Of a stretch of DNA of 64,000 nt, positions 54,623 through 64,000 are shown one piece after another (position 1 is the stretch's first letter; each line of letters begins with the position of its first letter). Source of the stretch: Stachybotrys elegans (Eukaryota > Ascomycota > Sordariomycetes > Hypocreales > Stachybotryaceae); contig JAGPNK010000005.1 of assembly GCA_020746835.1 (NCBI GenBank), positions 1,178,001 to 1,242,000 on the forward strand. Direction: 5' to 3'. The position numbers and the translations under genes were made by a program. The notes below the pieces were generated by a model, which did not search any database, was not told the DNA's origin, and saw only the letters and a list, made by a program, of their open reading frames with translations.

Positions 54623-57145
54623 ATGGCTCCCGACAGCCAGAGCAACATCCGCGTCTTCGTTCGCTGGCACGACCAGACCGTCTTCGCCGGCGAGGATATA
54701 AAATGCACAATCACCTTTAAAAACGTCGCCGCAGGGCAGGCTCAGCCCCCGAAGCAGCCCCAGACGCCCCAGCTGGACAGATCGAGACTCGCCTCCCCGT
54801 TACACAACCGCAACAAAGGTCATGCTGGTCTGTCTTCGCCACCATCCTCCTCGACTACCGCCAGGGGCCATAGACGATCAGCTCTTTCTCTGAGTGCGCC
54901 CCCATCGAGCTCGAGGAACAGATCCGGCTCGATTCAATGGCCCCAACCTCCCCCCAGTGCTGGCGAGAACCGCCATGGCCATGCCCACAAACGATCCGTC
55001 TCTATCGTGTCCATCGGCTCAACAAGTACGATTGATGACCACCATCAACGAACCGATAGCATGGCTTCCGCGCGATCGCAACGTCAAGCTCGGGGCCACA
55101 GTCGTGCTTCCAGTTTGCAGATTATGCCTCGGGCACAGATCTCCCCTGGCCCCCAATCCGGTATGCTCCCTGCCCCGGTGATCTTTCGAGCTTATTACTG
55201 ATTGTCTTTTCTTACAGCAAACTTCTCTCCACGAAACCATAGCTCTCCCCTCTTCAATGCGTCGTATCCGCCGGATCGATTCGGCCGCCTGCCAGGAACA
55301 TCGACTGCGCCGAATACCCCAGCAATTGGCCCTCCGCGAAAGTCTCCTCGAGGATCACCGAACCCGATGCCGGAATTCCGTTTCCCTGCCGCTCCTCCAC
55401 CGGAGGACGCAGAAACTCCCACCAACGCAATACAGCCGCCGATCGACGGCCTGCTGAGTCCAGGCAACTCCACTGATCATAACCACGGCTATTTCTCTCG
55501 ACAAAGAGAGTCGATCAGTATCAGTGATAAGCCGGCACCGGCTGCCCGGATTCTTTCCAGCACCAGCTTGGCAGGAGGCACACCCAGAAGCAGTGGAGAG
55601 TTCTATTCTGTCAGTAATCACTCGTCAGAAACTTTGGCGTCGGAGTATCCCAGTCAGCCACTCCGAGGACACGGGAGACCTCCACATTTCCGCCGAACAT
55701 CTGGGATATCGCCACTGCAGCCCAAAGTGCCCGAGTCTCTCATGATGGGATTCGCCCAAGTCCAGGGGTCATTCTCCTTGGATGGATCGTTGGTTAGCCT
55801 GAGCCCTTTCGATCAAGTAAAGAAGAAGGGTGTCGTGGGGGGCAGAGGAGGCGGTGTTGTTGGACTTGAAAGTCCCAAGCGCGACAGTGGGCTTTTACGG
55901 GGCTTCGGCTGGGGAAGCATAAGCACCTCAATCGGTGACTTGTTGGGGGGTTCGGAATTGAGTACCATCAAGGAGATGCGTGGTGCTGCGAACTCCAAGT
56001 CCGTCCCGCTGCTGAGCACTCCTCAATCCATTCTTTTTGTCGACCTCCAGCTTGCGCCTGGAGAAAGCCGAGCTTTTGAATACACCTTCAAGCTACCAAG
56101 AGGCCTGCCGCCGACTCACAAGGGCAAGGCCGTAAAGATTTGGTACAGCGTGATAATTGGCACCCAGAGAGTCGGCGGAGCGAAGGAACAGCAAATCAAA
56201 ACCGTTGACATACCCTTCCGGGTGCTGGGAAGCGTCAACAGCTACGGAGAGGTGCTGGGACATGACCTATCCAACCCTTACGTTCTTCTCCGAGACGAAG
56301 CATTGGTCAATACGATAGCACATGGGAAACGTGGCTCCCTCCCCAAGCCATCACGTGGCCCTGCCGCCACAATGAACGACTTTCTTACATACGTAGACGA
56401 CCTCGTATCCCGTCCGCGAGACGAGAGAGACGGCCTGCTCTCACCAACAGCGGTCCCCAGCTCACGACGTCCATCGCTTTTTGAAGATATTACAAGCGCC
56501 AAAGAGGCAATCCACCTCGCCATTATGAAGAGCAACATGACCGCCGAAGGCCAACAGAGCCCGAACCGCTTTGAGATATCGAGAAATGGCCAGCGTGTCG
56601 GAGTTCTTATGCTGACCCGCCCAGCGTATCGACTTGGAGAGGTGGTGACGATGGCCATCGACTTTTCAGATGCCGACATACCGTGCTATGCGGTTCACTC
56701 CACGCTGGAAACCTCGGAGAAGGTTGACCCGTCTCTAGCAGTCCGCTCGGAATCAAGCATCCAGCGGGTCACCAGGAAAGTGTACACCACATCGGCCGAA
56801 GCCACCCTCTTCTCACGCCGCATCGTCTTCACGCCCACCATCCCCATCACTGCTACGCCCGAGTTTGTCACCAGTGGTGTGAGTCTGGAATGGAAGATCC
56901 GTGTTGAGTTTGTGGTGCCGTCGCAGGGCTCTGGGCCGTCGAGCCCAGGAGAGCAGCGCCGCCCTCACCCGTTGTTGGAACAGATCTCGCGGGATGAGAA
57001 GGGAGGGCTGGTGCTTGTTGCCGTGGAACGGCTGGGGTGCGAGAGCTTCGATGTTTCGGTGCCGCTTCGCGTCTACGGGGCCGTCGGCACAGGACTGGAA
57101 CGGCTGGAGCGCGATGAAGCATCGGAAGAGGGACTTGCTATATAG
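54623..57145 (+). CDS. rgp1: RGP1, Ypt6/Rab6 exchange-factor subunit, 821 aa
   Basis: Two exons (54623-55160 and 55218-57145) with a 57-nt intron yield 821 residues. The N terminus begins NIRVFVRWHDQTVFAGEDI followed by a CTITFKNVA strand, the start of the Rgp1 domain. A long Ser/Pro/Arg-rich disordered insert (about 45-400) interrupts it, typical of filamentous fungi. The conserved part resumes at about 445 with ILFVDLQLAPGESRAFEYTF, then LPRGLPPTHKGKAVKIWYSV and DIPFRVLGSVNSYGEVLGHDL. Further beta segments follow (LTRPAYRLGEVVTMAIDFSD; VTRKVYTTSAEATLFSRRI; SGVSLEWKIRVEFVVP). Rgp1 has an arrestin-like fold and, with Ric1, activates the Golgi GTPase Ypt6/Rab6 in endosome-to-Golgi traffic. No Ric1 gene is in the window. 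It converges on the WD40 gene. Confidence 0.92.
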
Positions 57146-57707
57146 AGTCGGGACCAGGCGTGTTTTTTTTAAAATTTTTTTTTTTTACATTGCATACATC
57201 AGTAGGCAAAGCAGGCGAAAAATAAACTCATCATGGATTGATTTACTCTACCTACACGAGCCCAGGCAAATCTTTATTAGCACTTCTCGATGTGGGCTAT
57301 ACGGCATCTGGGACCTGATGGACGACATACACGCATGGAAATCACCTGCATCTGACACGCAATATGGGAAGAGTAGTAGTGAGCCAGCGGCTTGTCCACA
57401 GCCGAGCAATGAAGGATGTAAATATATGAAAGCAATACCTAGATAACGCCGTGCCCAAGTGGTATCATCTCAGAATCCTGAGTAAAGGCGCTCCTTGTGT
57501 CCTACGGAGCTTTTTGAACAACCCAGTTCCCAAGCATTTCCGATATAAAAGAAAGAGAGACAGAGGGAACAAAACAACGCAAAAGATAGAAAGAATGTAA
57601 ACGCCAAGCATTGGGTCCACCATCTGCTACGCGTTGTTTCGTGCTAATACAAGTTGATAGAAGGTGTGAAAAGAGATGAGCGGGGGGGAAAACGATAAAA
57701 GGATGTA
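57146..57707. other. Convergent 3' intergenic region
   Basis: A spacer between the stops of rgp1 (plus) and the WD40 gene (minus). A T-rich run lies at about 57162-57186 just after the rgp1 stop. No gene seen. Confidence 0.55.
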
Positions 57708-60700
57708 CTATGAGGACGACGAGCTCATATCGGCGTCCGGGCTGCGAGAACCGCCCTCGCTGGCGCTATCCATCTCCTGTGCTTTGCCGTGAGGCGTAAG
57801 CCGGAGTTTTTCGTCTAATAATGTGATCAATCTTTCAGAGTATTGATCCAAAAGGCCACTGAGTACTGTCTCATTCATGGCTTTGCTCCGAATGGCTCGG
57901 TCTCCCAAGGCTGCTGCCGTAAGGCGGAGCTCTTGGTCCAGCTCAGCAAGAGCGTCTGCGCTTATCGGTTCAGTTGACGATAACTTCTTCCGATAGGTGC
58001 GTAGGGTCCGGCAAGTCTGTTCCGTTGCCGTATTCAAGGATCCATGCCCTGCGAGGCTGGAAGAGGATGACCTCTTCTTGAGACTGCCTCCCAGGGCAGG
58101 AAGAGAAGGCCGCCGTAGTAGCCTCCCCTTGGGGCTGGGAGGGGGGCTACTTGCTCTCACGTCCGCGCTAGGGCGTCTTGAGGGTGTGTCGTCGGCAATT
58201 GTGCTACCACCGGGGCTCGCAAGGAATGATCCGGTGGGTGTTCTCGTGTTGGCGTTTGCGGGCAGGTTGAATCTTGAGGTTCGCCGACGGATCGTTCTAG
58301 GAGGCGATCGACGACCTGCTAAGGATGATTGTGGGCGTGGAAACTCCGCCAGTTCAGCCTTTGAAAGAACCTTTCTCAAGGTGGGCCGGCCAGCAGGAGT
58401 ACTGTCCTTGACGGGAGAGGGATCTCGGCTCATTGAGCTCGGGGAAGGGTCGTTCAGATCCAGTGCCCAAATCATGATTGTTCCATCTGACCCAACGCTC
58501 ACTACCTTTCGGTTGTTATCGGCATCGGTCAGAAGAGTAACTCCGTGAATGGCTTCTGTGTGGCCCCATTCGCGGTCAATGAAGGCGCCGGAGCTAGAAT
58601 CATAGAGCCGAATCGATTTGTCAGTGTTGGACGCCGCCAGCAGAAAATCTATATCCTTGGGCGGCCATGATCCTAGAGTGAGGGAGTCTGTCACGACTGA
58701 CTCAATGCCATATTCGTCCATGCACTTGAAGCATGAAACTTGGCGTCCTGAGCTGATCTCAAACTGGCAGACTGTGCGATCTAGGAGCGAGACAAAGACT
58801 GTCCGATTATCCGGACCCATTGTCATTGAGGTGGGGGAAGCCTTGAGGGAGATGGTCCTGGATGGGATGGCAGCAAGAACGTCCTGCTCACCCTCTTTAG
58901 CCATAATTTCATGAATCTGCAGCGTCCGGTCAAGAGAGCAGGTCAGGACTTTGTCCTCTGTTGGTATCAGGACCTGAACAACTCTGGACGTGAACTCTAG
59001 TGTCTGAAAATGCTCAATCTGCCCCCCGGAGAGTCGATGGAAGAGCTGCGTAGCTCGGTCACGGCCGCAAGAAGCCATGAGAAACCTTCCGTCTTCCTCG
59101 TAAAGGCTGATAGACAGACAATGTGACGAGTGCGCTTTTGTATCCAGCAGAAAATCCTTTGTTTCCATGTCTAGAACTCGCAGTACTCCTAGCTGGTCTG
59201 CCGTGACCAGGAGTTTTGCGTTGTGTGAAATCCGGGCATAAGTCAGTTGGTTTAAAGGTTCGAAGTCAAAGTCGTTGGCTGGATGCTCCATTGGGATTTC
59301 GACAGACGACTTGAGTCGGCCCTCCAGATCCCAAAACATGACCTTGCCCATACCAGACCATGTTAAGAAATCCGCATCGACATGGTTCGGCGTCTTTATT
59401 GCTTGTATTCCTAGGATCGGTTCCCCGTGCCCAGGTATCGGAATCCGGGTGGTCTCGTCGGTTTGCTGCCCCGGCAGGTAGTCTGGGTTCCAGACGTCGA
59501 TAGATTGGTGCGAGTCGATCGTCACCAGCTTGTCTGTGAGGAAGCCCATGGCTACAAGACCAGTGGATGACTCGGTCTTCACGATGAGACTCGTCTCACG
59601 CCCTTCCATGACGCCATCAACGTCCAGAGTAGCAAGCTCGCCATCCTTGCCACTAACATATGCCGTGTTGTTTCTGATTGCCATTGATGATATCCCGAAC
59701 CCAACATTCAGAACCTTGAGAAGCTTCAACTGTCGGTCGTCTTCATCGTCGAGGATGCAGACATCGCCAGCCTCGGTACCAATTATGAGCCGCTTGCCGT
59801 CGACGGCAGCACAGCTAAAAGTTGCATCAATCAAAGACCCCAAAATGATGTTCCGTCCGGGCAGCGTCTTTTGCGAAGACGCTTGGTCATTGAGGAATTT
59901 TCTTCTGGTGGGGGAGATGGCGGAGGGCTCTTCGACCTTCCACATCTTCACGTGGCGTACGCCGAGAGTTATGAGATTGTTGCCGACCCAGACCATTGCT
60001 CGTATGTACGACGTGCATCTATTCTGCTGGAACAACTTGGCAGCCCCGGTGCGGGGATCGACCTTCCAGACATAGAGAAAGCCATCGTTGGCAGCGCCGA
60101 GAGAAGCGAGATACTTGGTATCCGGCGACCAAGCGACACAATTGACGCCAAAGCTATGCTCACTGATGGATACTAGGGGCACATCAGAAGATGTATCCTG
60201 TAAACTAAAAATCAATACCCTTGGGGCATAGCCCGTTTCTCCAACGGCAAGAAACTTGCTGTCCCGGCTGAGGGCAACACATGTAGCAGCCTTGATACGC
60301 TCGCGGCTCGTCCAGGTCCTAGATGTAGGGGAATCGGAGCTGTCTATAGGGCTGTGCTGCGAGTCTCGGAAGCCAGGGGCCACGCGATTTCGACTATCAT
60401 TCGCCTTGGGCGTCGTGAGGATCGTGGACGAGTTATGATGGGCGGCGCCGGGGCTGGAGTATATAGGGACGGCAGTAGGACGAGCGCGGTAGAAACGCTG
60501 GGAGTAGGTGTTGTGGTTGACATCTACGACGACAACAGCACCGCCTGCAATGTAGGCAAATGAGGAATTGACAGCGTCAAAACCAGTCGGGACGCAGCAA
60601 GTCGTGCCAATGACTCGCTTCAAGGAGAGCCGAGACTCGTGACAAGCTCTGCCGCGCAAGGGTGATCTCAAAGGTCGGTTCAGCATGGGCGAATTGGACG

Positions 60701-60737
60701 GAGTCAGCCTGAGTCGGCTGGAAGGTGTCGAAGCCAT
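57708..60737 (-). CDS. WD40 protein of the MABP1/WDR62 type, 1009 aa
   Basis: A single-exon frame. It is open to 60806 only through a GTG, with an in-frame stop just before it, so the ATG at 60737 (MASTPSSRLRLTPSNSP) is the start; length 1009. The N-terminal 120 residues are Ser/Pro/Arg rich. Two consecutive WD40 propellers follow (about 60-720), with repeats recognisable by endings such as VNCVAWSPDTKYLASLG-FLYVW, KVMFWD, LVTADQLGVLRVLD, TCSLDRTLQIHEI, NTDKSIRLYD and VVSVGSDGTIMIWAL. This double-propeller plan matches the MAPKBP1/WDR62 family, scaffolds for JNK signalling and spindle-pole organisation in animals; the fungal role is undetermined. The C-terminal 270 residues are disordered, with repeated Arg-Arg/Pro-Ser motifs (candidate phosphosites), then a helical segment (about 905-980) and a poly-Ser end. 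It diverges from the gene at 62795. Confidence 0.88.
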   Translation of the reverse strand: MASTPSSRLRLTPSNSPMLNRPLRSPLRGRACHESRLSLKRVIGTTCCVPTGFDAVNSSFAYIAGGAVVVVDVNHNTYSQRFYRARPTAVPIYSSPGAAHHNSSTILTTPKANDSRNRVAPGFRDSQHSPIDSSDSPTSRTWTSRERIKAATCVALSRDSKFLAVGETGYAPRVLIFSLQDTSSDVPLVSISEHSFGVNCVAWSPDTKYLASLGAANDGFLYVWKVDPRTGAAKLFQQNRCTSYIRAMVWVGNNLITLGVRHVKMWKVEEPSAISPTRRKFLNDQASSQKTLPGRNIILGSLIDATFSCAAVDGKRLIIGTEAGDVCILDDEDDRQLKLLKVLNVGFGISSMAIRNNTAYVSGKDGELATLDVDGVMEGRETSLIVKTESSTGLVAMGFLTDKLVTIDSHQSIDVWNPDYLPGQQTDETTRIPIPGHGEPILGIQAIKTPNHVDADFLTWSGMGKVMFWDLEGRLKSSVEIPMEHPANDFDFEPLNQLTYARISHNAKLLVTADQLGVLRVLDMETKDFLLDTKAHSSHCLSISLYEEDGRFLMASCGRDRATQLFHRLSGGQIEHFQTLEFTSRVVQVLIPTEDKVLTCSLDRTLQIHEIMAKEGEQDVLAAIPSRTISLKASPTSMTMGPDNRTVFVSLLDRTVCQFEISSGRQVSCFKCMDEYGIESVVTDSLTLGSWPPKDIDFLLAASNTDKSIRLYDSSSGAFIDREWGHTEAIHGVTLLTDADNNRKVVSVGSDGTIMIWALDLNDPSPSSMSRDPSPVKDSTPAGRPTLRKVLSKAELAEFPRPQSSLAGRRSPPRTIRRRTSRFNLPANANTRTPTGSFLASPGGSTIADDTPSRRPSADVRASSPPPSPKGRLLRRPSLPALGGSLKKRSSSSSLAGHGSLNTATEQTCRTLRTYRKKLSSTEPISADALAELDQELRLTAAALGDRAIRSKAMNETVLSGLLDQYSERLITLLDEKLRLTPHGKAQEMDSASEGGSRSPDADMSSSSS

Positions 60738-62435
60738 TTCGGCGCCATCGGCCTCGACCGGAACCGGAACACGATAGTTTCGTGGCGGGGAGAAGAAACC
60801 CGGCACCAGAATTCAAAAGGTTGATAGTGTAAAGAAGCGGAATACCGAAAACGTAGGCGAATAGTGGCAGGTGGTAGTTTTGGATGTGCGATGTGGAATT
60901 GTTACTCGGTATTTGCGGTGCCGGCGGGCGGTGTAAGTGGATGAGAAGTTGGCTAAGTTGGTGTGTAAATAACGGAGGAAGGTGACGGCCACAAATGGGT
61001 CTTGAACGCTAAGCTGGAGTTAGAGGCGGCTATGACGAGTGGTGACGATAACGGTGCGCAACTTACAGCGACTAGAGAAAGAAAGGAGGAAGAAAGGGCC
61101 TTCTGGTAAGAGGATGCCGTGAACGACGGACAATGAAGTTGGTGAGAAGATTGGATGAAGCTACCCAGACGATGGAAATAATAAGATTGGAGGCCCTGAG
61201 TGCTTGCTCGGAGAACCAACAATGGGTGACAGGTGGACGGTGCGCTGCACCGCACGGGCTGCCGGGGGAAGCACAGGGGTACCGAGCTAGCTTAGCGGGT
61301 GGATGTGACTGGGCTGGGCTCATCAATTGTTTTGACCCCACTAGACCAATCAAACCAAGCCTACAGGCGCTTGCTAACCACTCCCTACAGGTCTATACTT
61401 TACCTACCAGGGAGATAGCAGCAGGGTTGCAACAGGGCAGGCAGTTTAGGGCAGGAATCTAGACCACGATTCAACAGAGCCACTGGCTAGCAACTCGGGG
61501 CCGTAAGCCTCATGGTTTCTCCAATGACAGTCGTAAGGCGGCGGGTGAGTGATGGAGAGGAGTTTGATTTATCAAGCATAGCGGCGCACCATCTGTTTTT
61601 CAATTCGACAAATACAGGTGTCCTCGCTCAATGAGGAACGGCGAAGCAGCAAATGCATTCAATCATGACGAAAGCAGCCAACATCAACCTTGCACATCTC
61701 ATACCCACAACGGCTGCTTCTGTGTTAGCCTGCCTCCGCGTTGCTGGGTCAGACCAGGGTTGCTCAGGTCATGTCCGGTGAGCCTGCATCCAGCACAAGT
61801 CGGTGTCTCGCAGAGACACAAGACAGTGAACAACATTCACAGTCTGAGCCGGGGTGGATTGATTGTGCCCCGTGAATTTTCCATCAAAATTTCGCCGTAG
61901 CCGTCTCAAAGATAGCGGAATGAGCGCCAGGCTCTTGATTGATGCGCAGGCCGCAGGCCGCAAGCGCAAAGCTAACGAGAACCGACGCGGACGGACAACA
62001 TGGATAGGGCCAGGAAAAATCACTGGCCACTCAACCGAAGGGTTCGCCCCTGATCAACAGGCCAGGGCTGGGGAAAGTGTTTGCAGAAGCGCGGCAAGGC
62101 TGGTAAATGAAGCTGCGCGGACCCTGGTATTGTCACAGTCACAAACTTGATAAGACGCGGCTCATCCTTATTTCGACAATGTGCATAGGTATCCACCACG
62201 TATGTAGGTAGCTTGCTCCCAGTGCTCATATAGAGCGTTCGGTCCTGTCTGATGGATGCAACGCCAGAATGTGCCGAAGATGAACACGCTCTGGCTTGTA
62301 GCGAGGGCACGAATAGCCCTGGTAAAAGAAAACGCATCATTTGAAAAATAAGGACAAAGACGTTGGCCTTGCCTTGCTGACAAGCACAGTAATAAAGCTC
62401 CTGGGAACGGAACTTGGACGTTTTTTGATAAGTAG

Positions 62436-62443
62436 TCACGTGA
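62436..62443. promoter_or_regulatory. TCACGTGA E-box, distal copy
   Basis: A perfect palindrome of the Cbf1/Pho4 bHLH type, about 350 bp upstream of the ATG at 62795. A second copy lies 95 bp downstream. Paired occurrence before one gene makes a functional role more likely than for a single site, but this is inference. Confidence 0.4.
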
Positions 62444-62538
62444 AGCCGACTGGAGTCGCCGAAAATGGCTGGCCTTGGTTGTTGTACCAATTTAGTACCC
62501 TTTTCCTCTCCTTGCACACGCTCTACACCAAATCCGCG

Positions 62539-62546
62539 TCACGTGA
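62539..62546. promoter_or_regulatory. TCACGTGA E-box, proximal copy
   Basis: Second copy of the 8-bp palindrome, about 250 bp upstream of the ATG at 62795, in the sequence GCGTCACGTGATAAG. It also creates a GATAA motif on its 3' side. Confidence 0.4.
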
Positions 62547-62794
62547 TAAGGAGACAGACTATCGCGAACCTGAAGAAAAAAAACAACGGCCACGCCGGTG
62601 ATTGTCAATCGACAGATGCCTCAATAAACCCGTACATCGGGTGAAGATCGCCGAAAACATCGTCACCAGGATCGGACTGGCGACCTGGCTTGCCTGTATG
62701 TAGCTTGTCCCTCTTGCATCGCGTCAAGGGCTTCTACTGGGAGCCTCCGCGCATCAACGACCACCAGGTAGACATCAGCCAAAACTAACTACAG

Positions 62795-64000
62795 ATGCAG
62801 ACCGTGGCGCCGATTCATCTTGTCTCGAAGCGTGAAGGGCACCTCGATCGCTGGCGAGGTGGACCGCGGGGCATGAATCAACCGGCTGCCTACACGCCCC
62901 TTGAATCGCTCTTCTTATTCCAGTCGCTACTCGTTCATGGCGTAGACCCGGGGGCCTTCGCCCGCATATCGGAGCTCCTCAAGGGCAATGCCCTCATCAA
63001 GTCCGGCGATACCTACGATCCGGCGCGACTGAGTCCGGAGGCGCTGCAGCACCTGTTCCTGCTGCTGCTGCGGGATGAGCTGAGGGGCGACCTCGACCGA
63101 ACCGAAGCCAGCGATACGACGGCATCTCCTGCATCTCGAAAACGAAAGATCGGCAGCCCGCCTTTGCCGACCCTCAAAGATGTCTACGACAACGTCGAGA
63201 AGGTCCCCATACTAGTCGACCGCCTGTATTCGCGATACCGCGACCATGTTGTTAAGCAAATCCGCGACGATGAGGAACGATTCGAGGCTGTCCAGAAGCA
63301 CATACAGGTTCTGGAGCGCGGCGAAAGGGAGCGCATGGCTAGAGTCGCGAGCCAGAACGCTGCTTCGCCCATCGCTCCACGGGAGCCTAAACAGTCGCCA
63401 GTAGTGCCGAGCGGGCCCAAGCCATCGCCTGGCACAGCGCATGCGACACCAACTCCGATTCCACGACCGCCAGTCACCATCACGCCGGTTCCGCCTCCGA
63501 GACCCCCTGTTTCTTCGACGCATATTGCGGCATCCAAGGTCGCACTGCCAGCTTATACGCCCACCGGAAACACGCCCATACGGCCCTCACCCTCACCACA
63601 GCCTCCTCAGGCTGTCACTCATCCGCCCCCTCAAGGATCTCCTCCGGTTTTGCAAGCTCCTACTGCGGTGCCGCCGCCAAGCTCAGCGCAACGTGTTCTT
63701 CAGCCTCCATCGCAGGTTCCACGGCCACCCATCACGCCACGGCCAGAACCTAGTGTACAGAGCAAGGAGCCGACACCAACTCCTCAACCAGCGACGCCAA
63801 CCCCTTCTGCTCTAAAGTGGGAGAAGCAATACAAGCCTATCCAAGCTGGCCAATCTCCAGCGGCCTCTGCATCACCAGCTCCTCCTCCCAAAGCTGTGCT
63901 TCATCAGAGGACTCCACAGCCGCAACCACCTCAGCGGTCTCAGCAAACTCCCCAACCGCGGCCTCATCCCCCACATCCGCCTCCACATGCCGGACCTCAT
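62795..64000 (+). CDS. Pro-rich, probably chromatin-associated protein, 5' part (402 codons)
   Basis: The frame is open from ATG 62795 to the window end without a stop, so only the first 402 codons are seen. The ATG directly follows a splice acceptor (CTAACTACAG), implying a 5' UTR intron, or less likely an upstream coding exon. Residues about 30-75 form a helical domain (TPLESLFLFQSLLVHGVDPGA, then ISELLKGNALI) and about 75-110 continue it. Next come a basic SRKRKIGSP motif, probably a nuclear signal, and a charged coiled region at about 130-180 (LVDRLYSRYRDHVVKQIRDDEERF) that ends in a Glu/Arg-rich helix. From about 190 on the sequence is Pro, Gln, Ser and Thr with long PxxP stretches. The layout recalls fungal proteins related to BRD8-type subunits of NuA4/TIP60 acetyltransferase complexes, whose bromodomain would lie beyond the window; this is a weak suggestion from memory. 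No bromodomain is visible here. Confidence 0.75.
   Translation, partial: MQTVAPIHLVSKREGHLDRWRGGPRGMNQPAAYTPLESLFLFQSLLVHGVDPGAFARISELLKGNALIKSGDTYDPARLSPEALQHLFLLLLRDELRGDLDRTEASDTTASPASRKRKIGSPPLPTLKDVYDNVEKVPILVDRLYSRYRDHVVKQIRDDEERFEAVQKHIQVLERGERERMARVASQNAASPIAPREPKQSPVVPSGPKPSPGTAHATPTPIPRPPVTITPVPPPRPPVSSTHIAASKVALPAYTPTGNTPIRPSPSPQPPQAVTHPPPQGSPPVLQAPTAVPPPSSAQRVLQPPSQVPRPPITPRPEPSVQSKEPTPTPQPATPTPSALKWEKQYKPIQAGQSPAASASPAPPPKAVLHQRTPQPQPPQRSQQTPQPRPHPPHPPPHAGPH

Larger units (their letters stand above)
60738..62794. promoter_or_regulatory. Divergent intergenic region, 2.1 kb
   Basis: It contains the promoter of the WD40 gene (minus) and of the Pro-rich gene (plus). The part near 62.4-62.55 kb has two TCACGTGA palindromes (listed separately). 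A probable 5' UTR intron of the plus-strand gene runs from a GTATGT donor near 62695 to the acceptor CTAACTACAG ending at 62794. The open frames between (up to 165 codons) show no family features. Confidence 0.5.

Noticed and set aside
57440..57530. tRNA-like string GCCCAAGTGG with nearby stem-like sequence
   Set aside because: No matching acceptor stem or T-loop consensus (GGTTCRA) could be traced.

Overview
This window is nuclear DNA from a filamentous ascomycete (Pezizomycotina), most likely a sordariomycete and plausibly of the order Hypocreales. The evidence is intron-containing protein genes with introns of about 47 to 82 nt, GT...AG ends and CTRAC-like branch points; fungal-specific protein families; and intergenic DNA rich in short motifs such as TACCTAGGTA and TACGGAGTA, which I associate from general familiarity with this group. 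There are no bacterial features (operons, ribosome binding sites, IS elements, CRISPR). The species call is inference.

Layout. Positions 1-16894 form a long stretch in which I find no credible gene on either strand; it holds scattered microsatellites, homopolymer runs and palindromes. A compact housekeeping block follows: a mitochondrial PPR-like protein (16895-19246, minus), diverging from a CXXC zinc-binding DUF866/CZIB protein (19640-20380, plus), an RNase P/MRP Rpr2/Snm1-type subunit (20592-21182, plus) and the zinc-finger protein ZPR1 (21566-23115, plus). Facing these is an unrecognised nuclear-looking protein with two tandem copies of one domain (24023-26029, minus). From 26.1 to 35.1 kb lies a second gene-poor, low-complexity region with one ambiguous 148-codon reading frame (27254-27700, minus).

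The right half is denser: SEN54 of the tRNA-splicing endonuclease (35071-36447, minus), an intron-containing tRNA-Leu(UAG) (37006-37104, plus), an arrestin-fold protein (37917-39260, minus), a PPIL3-type cyclophilin (41767-42327, plus), the heat shock factor HSF1 (43130-45393, minus), the spliceosomal cyclophilin CWC27 (46599-48275, minus), an aldehyde dehydrogenase (48633-50239, minus), a small fungal-specific DUF7918-like protein (53033-54026, plus), RGP1 of the Ypt6/Rab6 exchange factor (54623-57145, plus), a large WD40 protein of the MABP1/WDR62 type (57708-60737, minus) and the 5' part of a proline-rich, probably chromatin-associated protein (from 62795, plus, cut by the window end).

The genes are independently transcribed housekeeping and regulatory genes, not a pathway cluster. 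RNA metabolism is well represented: RNase P/MRP subunit, SEN54 next to an intron-bearing tRNA, and two spliceosome-type cyclophilins flanking HSF1. I saw no convincing novel multi-gene system. The best leads are the duplicated domain in the 24023-26029 protein, the two large gene-free regions, the tRNA/SEN54 adjacency and a recurring TACTACGTAGTA palindrome. Exon boundaries were placed by eye from splice consensus, reading frame and family knowledge; no computation or database search was run.
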